A program made the translations under genes and the position numbers. The notes beneath the pieces were generated by a model that worked only from the letters and a program-made list of their open reading frames with translations, was not told the origin of the DNA and searched no databases. A stretch of DNA of 46,788 nt from Modicisalibacter muralis (GTDB taxonomy: Bacteria; Pseudomonadota; Gammaproteobacteria; Pseudomonadales; Halomonadaceae), in NCBI RefSeq assembly GCF_900102945.1, contig NZ_FNGI01000017.1, forward strand, positions 1-46,788. The letters run 5' to 3'. Shown here piece after piece: positions 43,595 through 46,788 of the stretch. Every line of letters starts with the position of its first letter. Position 1 is the first letter of the stretch.

Positions 43595-45442
43595 ATGCTC
43601 AACCGTTACCCCCTGTGGAAGTATCTGCTGATACTTTGCGTGCTCGTCGCCGGCCTGATCTACGCGCTTCCCAACCTCTACCCCGAGGATCCGGCCATTC
43701 AGGTCAGCAGTTCCGGCGGCGCCACTCTGGAAGAAAGCCAGGTCGAACGCCTGCGAGATGCCCTCAGCGAGGCGGATATCGCCGTCAAGCGCGTCGAGAG
43801 CGATGACAACAGTGCGCTGTTTCGCCTGAAGAGCGACGACGATCAACTCGAGGCACGCGATATTGTCGCCGAGATGCTCGACGACGACTACACCGTGGCA
43901 CTGAATCTGGCCGAGTCGACACCCGCCTGGCTCGAAAGCCTGGGTGCGGCGCCCATGAACCTGGGTCTCGACCTACGCGGTGGCGTGCATTTCGCGCTGC
44001 AAGTCGACATGCAGGCTGCGCTCACCCAGCGTCTCGAGGTCAACGCCAGCGCCATTCGCCAGCTCCTGCGCAGCGAAAACATCCGTTATCGCGATACCCA
44101 GGTCGAGGGCAACTCCCTGACGCTGGCCTTCGCCAACGCAGAGGATCGCAGCGAAGCGCGCGAGCTGATCGGCAATCAGTTCCCCGATTTCCAGTACGAG
44201 AATCGCGATGGCGGACAGACCGCCGTGCTGGCAATGAGCCTGACTCAGCAGCAAATCGACGAAATTCAGGATTACGCGATCAGCCAGAACATCACCACCC
44301 TGCGCAATCGTGTCAATGAGCTGGGTGTCGCCGAGGCGCTGGTCCAGCGCCAGGGCCCCGATCGCATCGTCGTCGAACTCCCCGGGGTTCAGGATACCGC
44401 CGCCGCCAAGCGCGTGGTCGGCGCCACCGCCAATCTGGAGTTCCGCCTCGCGGCACGCCCGGATACACCGGATTCCGAAACCGAGACCATCGCCTTTCGC
44501 AACGACGAATCGCGTACCGCCGAGGTAATGCGCGACGTCATCATCACCGGCGACAGCGTTTCCAGCGCCAGCACCAGCTTCGACGAGAACGGCCGACCGC
44601 AGGTCAACATCAACCTGGACGGTACCGGCGGCACGCTGATGAACAATGCCACCCGCTCGAATATCGGACGCGGCATGGCGGTCATCTATATCGATAACAA
44701 GACCCGCACGCGCATGGTGATGGAGGACGGCAAGCGGGTCGAAAAGCGTATTCCCTACGTCGAGCGCGGCATCATCAGCCTGGCAACCATTCAGAGCGCC
44801 TTGAGCAATCGCTTCCGTATCACGGGGCTGGACTCGCCCACCGAGGCCGACGAACTGGCTCTGCTGCTGCGCTCCGGGTCGCTGGCGGCGCCGATCTACT
44901 TCGTCGCCGAACGCACTATCGGACCCAGCCTGGGACAGGCCAATATCGAGCAAGGCGTTCTCTCGGTACAGATCGGCATGCTGCTGGTGGTGCTATTCAT
45001 GCTGGTGCGCTATCGCGCCTTTGGCGTGGTTGCCAACCTGGCACTGATGACCAACCTGATTCTGCTGGTCGCGGCGATGTCGATGCTCGGCGCCACGCTG
45101 ACCATGCCGGGCATCGCCGGTATCGTACTCACCCTGGGCATGGCGGTGGATGCCAACGTGCTGATCTTCGAGCGAATACGCGAGGAGATACGCGCCAAGT
45201 TGCCGATACAGCAGGCCATTCATGCCGGTTACGAGCGAGCCTTCACGTCGATTCTCGATGGCAACCTGACCACGCTGCTGGTCGCGGTGATTCTGTTCTC
45301 GATCGGCACCGGGCCGGTCAAGGGCTTCGCCGTGACCCTGTCCCTGGGCATCCTGACCTCGTTGTTCACCGGCATCATGGTGTCGCGGGCAATGGTCAAC
45401 CTGAGCATCGGCGGCAAGCCGTTGAAGAAACTCTGGATTTAA
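43595..45442 (+). CDS. secD: Protein translocase subunit SecD
   Basis: This proton-motive-force-coupled membrane subunit assists Sec export. It is 615 residues, equal to the E. coli protein. The first helix (YLLILCVLVAGLIYALPNLY) is followed by a large periplasmic region with LGLDLRGGVHFALQVDM and NRVNELGVAEALVQRQG. The C-terminal RND-type helices include GMAVDANVLIFERIREE. ATG 43595 has AAGGACA upstream; an extension to 43538 would lie in the intergenic hairpin. secF starts 12 bp after its stop. Confidence 0.96.
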   Translation: MLNRYPLWKYLLILCVLVAGLIYALPNLYPEDPAIQVSSSGGATLEESQVERLRDALSEADIAVKRVESDDNSALFRLKSDDDQLEARDIVAEMLDDDYTVALNLAESTPAWLESLGAAPMNLGLDLRGGVHFALQVDMQAALTQRLEVNASAIRQLLRSENIRYRDTQVEGNSLTLAFANAEDRSEARELIGNQFPDFQYENRDGGQTAVLAMSLTQQQIDEIQDYAISQNITTLRNRVNELGVAEALVQRQGPDRIVVELPGVQDTAAAKRVVGATANLEFRLAARPDTPDSETETIAFRNDESRTAEVMRDVIITGDSVSSASTSFDENGRPQVNINLDGTGGTLMNNATRSNIGRGMAVIYIDNKTRTRMVMEDGKRVEKRIPYVERGIISLATIQSALSNRFRITGLDSPTEADELALLLRSGSLAAPIYFVAERTIGPSLGQANIEQGVLSVQIGMLLVVLFMLVRYRAFGVVANLALMTNLILLVAAMSMLGATLTMPGIAGIVLTLGMAVDANVLIFERIREEIRAKLPIQQAIHAGYERAFTSILDGNLTTLLVAVILFSIGTGPVKGFAVTLSLGILTSLFTGIMVSRAMVNLSIGGKPLKKLWI

Positions 45443-45454
45443 GAGGCTAACGCG

Positions 45455-46363
45455 ATGCGACAGTTCGATTTCATGGGCAAGCGCCGCCTGGCCTTCTTCG
45501 TCTCCGGGGCGCTGATACTGATCTCCGTGGCGGCGCTGCTGTTCCAGCAGCTCAACCTGGGCCTGGACTTCACCGGCGGCACCTTGGTGGAGGTGCGCTA
45601 CGCTGCGCCCGTTGCGCTGGATACGATACGCCAATTGCTGGAAAGCGCCGGCTATCAGAACGTCTCGGTGCAGACCTTTGGCGCCACCACCGATGTGCTG
45701 GTGCGCCTGCAGCAAGCGTTCGACCCCGCCGTCGGTGAGCAGGTGATACAGGCCCTGCGCCAGGGTGGTGAGAGCGTCGACCTGATACGCGCCGAGTTCG
45801 TCGGTTCGCAGGTCGGCGACCAGCTACGCGACCAGAGCGGCCTGGGCATGCTGGTGGCAATGGCCGGGGTGGCGCTCTACGTAGCGATTCGCTTTCAATA
45901 CAAGTTTGCCATCGGCGCGCTGGTGGCGCTGGTTCACGACGTCATCATCGTGCTCGGCGTGTTTTCGATATTCCAGCTCGATTTCGATTTGACCGCGCTG
46001 GCGGCGGTACTCGCGGTGATCGGCTACTCATTGAACGATACCATCATCATCTTCGACCGCATCCGCGAGAACATTCGCAAGTCGCGTAGCGAAGACATGC
46101 CGATGATCTTCAACGAAGCCATCAACCAGACCCTGGCCCGCACCCTGGCGACATCGGGCACCACCTTGCTGGTGTTGCTGGCGCTATTGCTGCTTGGCGG
46201 CGACACCATTCACAATTTCGCCCTGGCGCTGATCATCGGTGTCGGCATTGGTACCTTCTCGTCGATCTATGTCGCCTCGGCGCTGTTGCTGGTGATCGGT
46301 TTCAGGCGCGAGGACATGATTCCGGCACCCAAGGAAAATGCCGAGGAAGATGAGCTGCCTTGA
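45455..46363 (+). CDS. secF: Protein translocase subunit SecF
   Basis: This is the membrane partner of SecD, 302 residues. The N-terminal signature is FDFMGKRRLAFFVSGALIL and LGLDFTGGTLVEVRY; the RND-type helices contain LAVIGYSLNDTIIIFDRIRE and NQTLARTLATSGTTLLVLLA. A short acidic tail (KENAEEDELP) ends it. No clear intrinsic terminator follows: three bases after the stop a 7-bp tandem repeat begins, and then the IS copy. Confidence 0.96.
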   Translation: MRQFDFMGKRRLAFFVSGALILISVAALLFQQLNLGLDFTGGTLVEVRYAAPVALDTIRQLLESAGYQNVSVQTFGATTDVLVRLQQAFDPAVGEQVIQALRQGGESVDLIRAEFVGSQVGDQLRDQSGLGMLVAMAGVALYVAIRFQYKFAIGALVALVHDVIIVLGVFSIFQLDFDLTALAAVLAVIGYSLNDTIIIFDRIRENIRKSRSEDMPMIFNEAINQTLARTLATSGTTLLVLLALLLLGGDTIHNFALALIIGVGIGTFSSIYVASALLLVIGFRREDMIPAPKENAEEDELP

Positions 46364-46366
46364 CCG

Positions 46367-46415
46367 AGCTCGAAGCTCGAAGCTCGAAGCTCGAAGCTCG
46401 AAGCTCGAAGCTCGA
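46367..46415. repeat. Seven tandem copies of AGCTCGA
   Basis: Seven exact 7-bp units in a row (49 bp) start 3 bp after the secF stop. The array ends 36 bp before the IS boundary. As a 7-mer it shifts frame with each unit and is likely to vary in copy number by slippage. It does not belong to any recognised gene. Confidence 0.95.
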
Positions 46416-46451
46416 CGGAGCATAACTAGAACCGCCCCCATGGCCATGCCA

Positions 46452-46788
46452 TGAACTGACCCCCAATAGTTGGACGGTTCATTTAGCCGGCGCTCAAGGC
46501 CTGAGTCCTGTACTGTACGGGGCTCAGGCCTTTTAGCTTCACCTTGATGCGTTCGTGGTTGTAGTAATGGATGTACTGGTCGAGGCCCTGCTGCAACTGC
46601 CCAATGGTGTCGAATCGGTGCAAATGGAAGTACTCGGCCTTCAGGGTGCCGAAGAAACTCTCCATCGCGGCATTGTCCAGGCAGTTGCCCTTGCGTGACA
46701 TGCTCTGGGTCAGCGCCTGTCCTGCCAACAGGGCACGATAGGCGGGATGCTGGTAATGCCATCCCTGATCAGAATGCAGCAGTGGCCG
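46452..46788 (-). mobile_element. IS3-family (IS150 group) insertion sequence, partial
   Basis: The element enters from the right edge and ends at TGAACTGACCCCC (46452). The last 95 bases (46452-46546) are identical, in reverse complement, to the left window end. It carries the 3' third of a DDE transposase gene and the internal hairpin at 46496-46532. The outer part and the left inverted repeat are outside the window. Confidence 0.9.
46483..46788 (-). CDS. IS3-family transposase OrfB, C-terminal part
   Basis: This is an rve-type DDE integrase cut by the window edge; 101 codons are visible. [13 protein letters not shown] carries the second catalytic Asp, and [20 protein letters not shown] the catalytic Glu. 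[11 protein letters not shown] and [11 protein letters not shown] complete the IS150-group signature. The frame is open to the border, so the gene appears intact here. No frameshift window is in range. Confidence 0.92.
   Translation of the reverse strand, partial: RPLLHSDQGWHYQHPAYRALLAGQALTQSMSRKGNCLDNAAMESFFGTLKAEYFHLHRFDTIGQLQQGLDQYIHYYNHERIKVKLKGLSPVQYRTQALSAG

Overview
The window is a GC-rich piece of a gammaproteobacterial chromosome. The protein set suggests a halophile of the Halomonadaceae (Halomonas or a close relative). The reasons are acidic proteins, a two-subunit arginine succinyltransferase, a chloride-type secreted amylase, FabV, AidB, and several genes for methylated-compound metabolism. 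This placement is inferred from gene content, with no database search. Both ends of the window lie inside copies of one IS3-family insertion sequence, in opposite orientation and with 95 identical bases. The window therefore looks like a contig that broke at a repeated element.

Layout. 0-5.6 kb: maltose transport genes malE-malF-malG on the minus strand, divergent from an animal-type alpha-amylase. Two MalT-box-like decamers lie between them. malK is not in the window, and the IS end sits 65 bp after malG. 5.7-7.7 kb: a DUF2946 protein and a PepSY-type membrane protein. 7.8-9.2 kb: a GNAT acetyltransferase and a YhfG-Fic pair. 9.2-15.4 kb: arginine succinyltransferase (AST) operon aruC-aruF-aruG-astD-astB, without astE. 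15.7-20.3 kb: an SDR, a C69-type peptidase, a methyltransferase, and an isochorismatase-like hydrolase with its DJ-1/AraC regulator. 20.4-24.7 kb: rluF, a second DJ-1/AraC regulator, fabV, a small unknown protein and glutathione peroxidase. 24.9-29.4 kb: aidB, a copper chaperone, a LysE exporter, a DUF2501 protein, rnk and a PRC-barrel protein. 29.4-32.5 kb: an AT-richer stretch with an orphan terminator, a small basic protein, gdhA, a PPP-type phosphatase and a HigA antitoxin without a toxin.

32.5-40.4 kb is the most interesting region. It holds a diverged MetF-like reductase, a DmdA-like GcvT-family methyltransferase, an 855-residue FAD oxidoreductase-GcvT fusion, a GlxA/GbdR-like regulator and formate-tetrahydrofolate ligase (Fhs). 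Together these could strip methyl groups from a methylated substrate onto tetrahydrofolate, oxidise them, and recover ATP and formate. The substrate cannot be read from the sequence. The layout recalls the ligM-metF-ligH demethylation module of Sphingobium, here joined to a dimethylglycine-dehydrogenase-like enzyme. The block ends at a tRNA-Leu(CAA) gene whose 3' end faces it.

40.9-46.4 kb is the conserved queA-tgt-yajC-secD-secF cluster, followed by seven tandem copies of a 7-bp repeat and the second IS copy. Gene starts were chosen by Shine-Dalgarno spacing and family lengths and may differ by a few codons. All functions are read from remembered family motifs.
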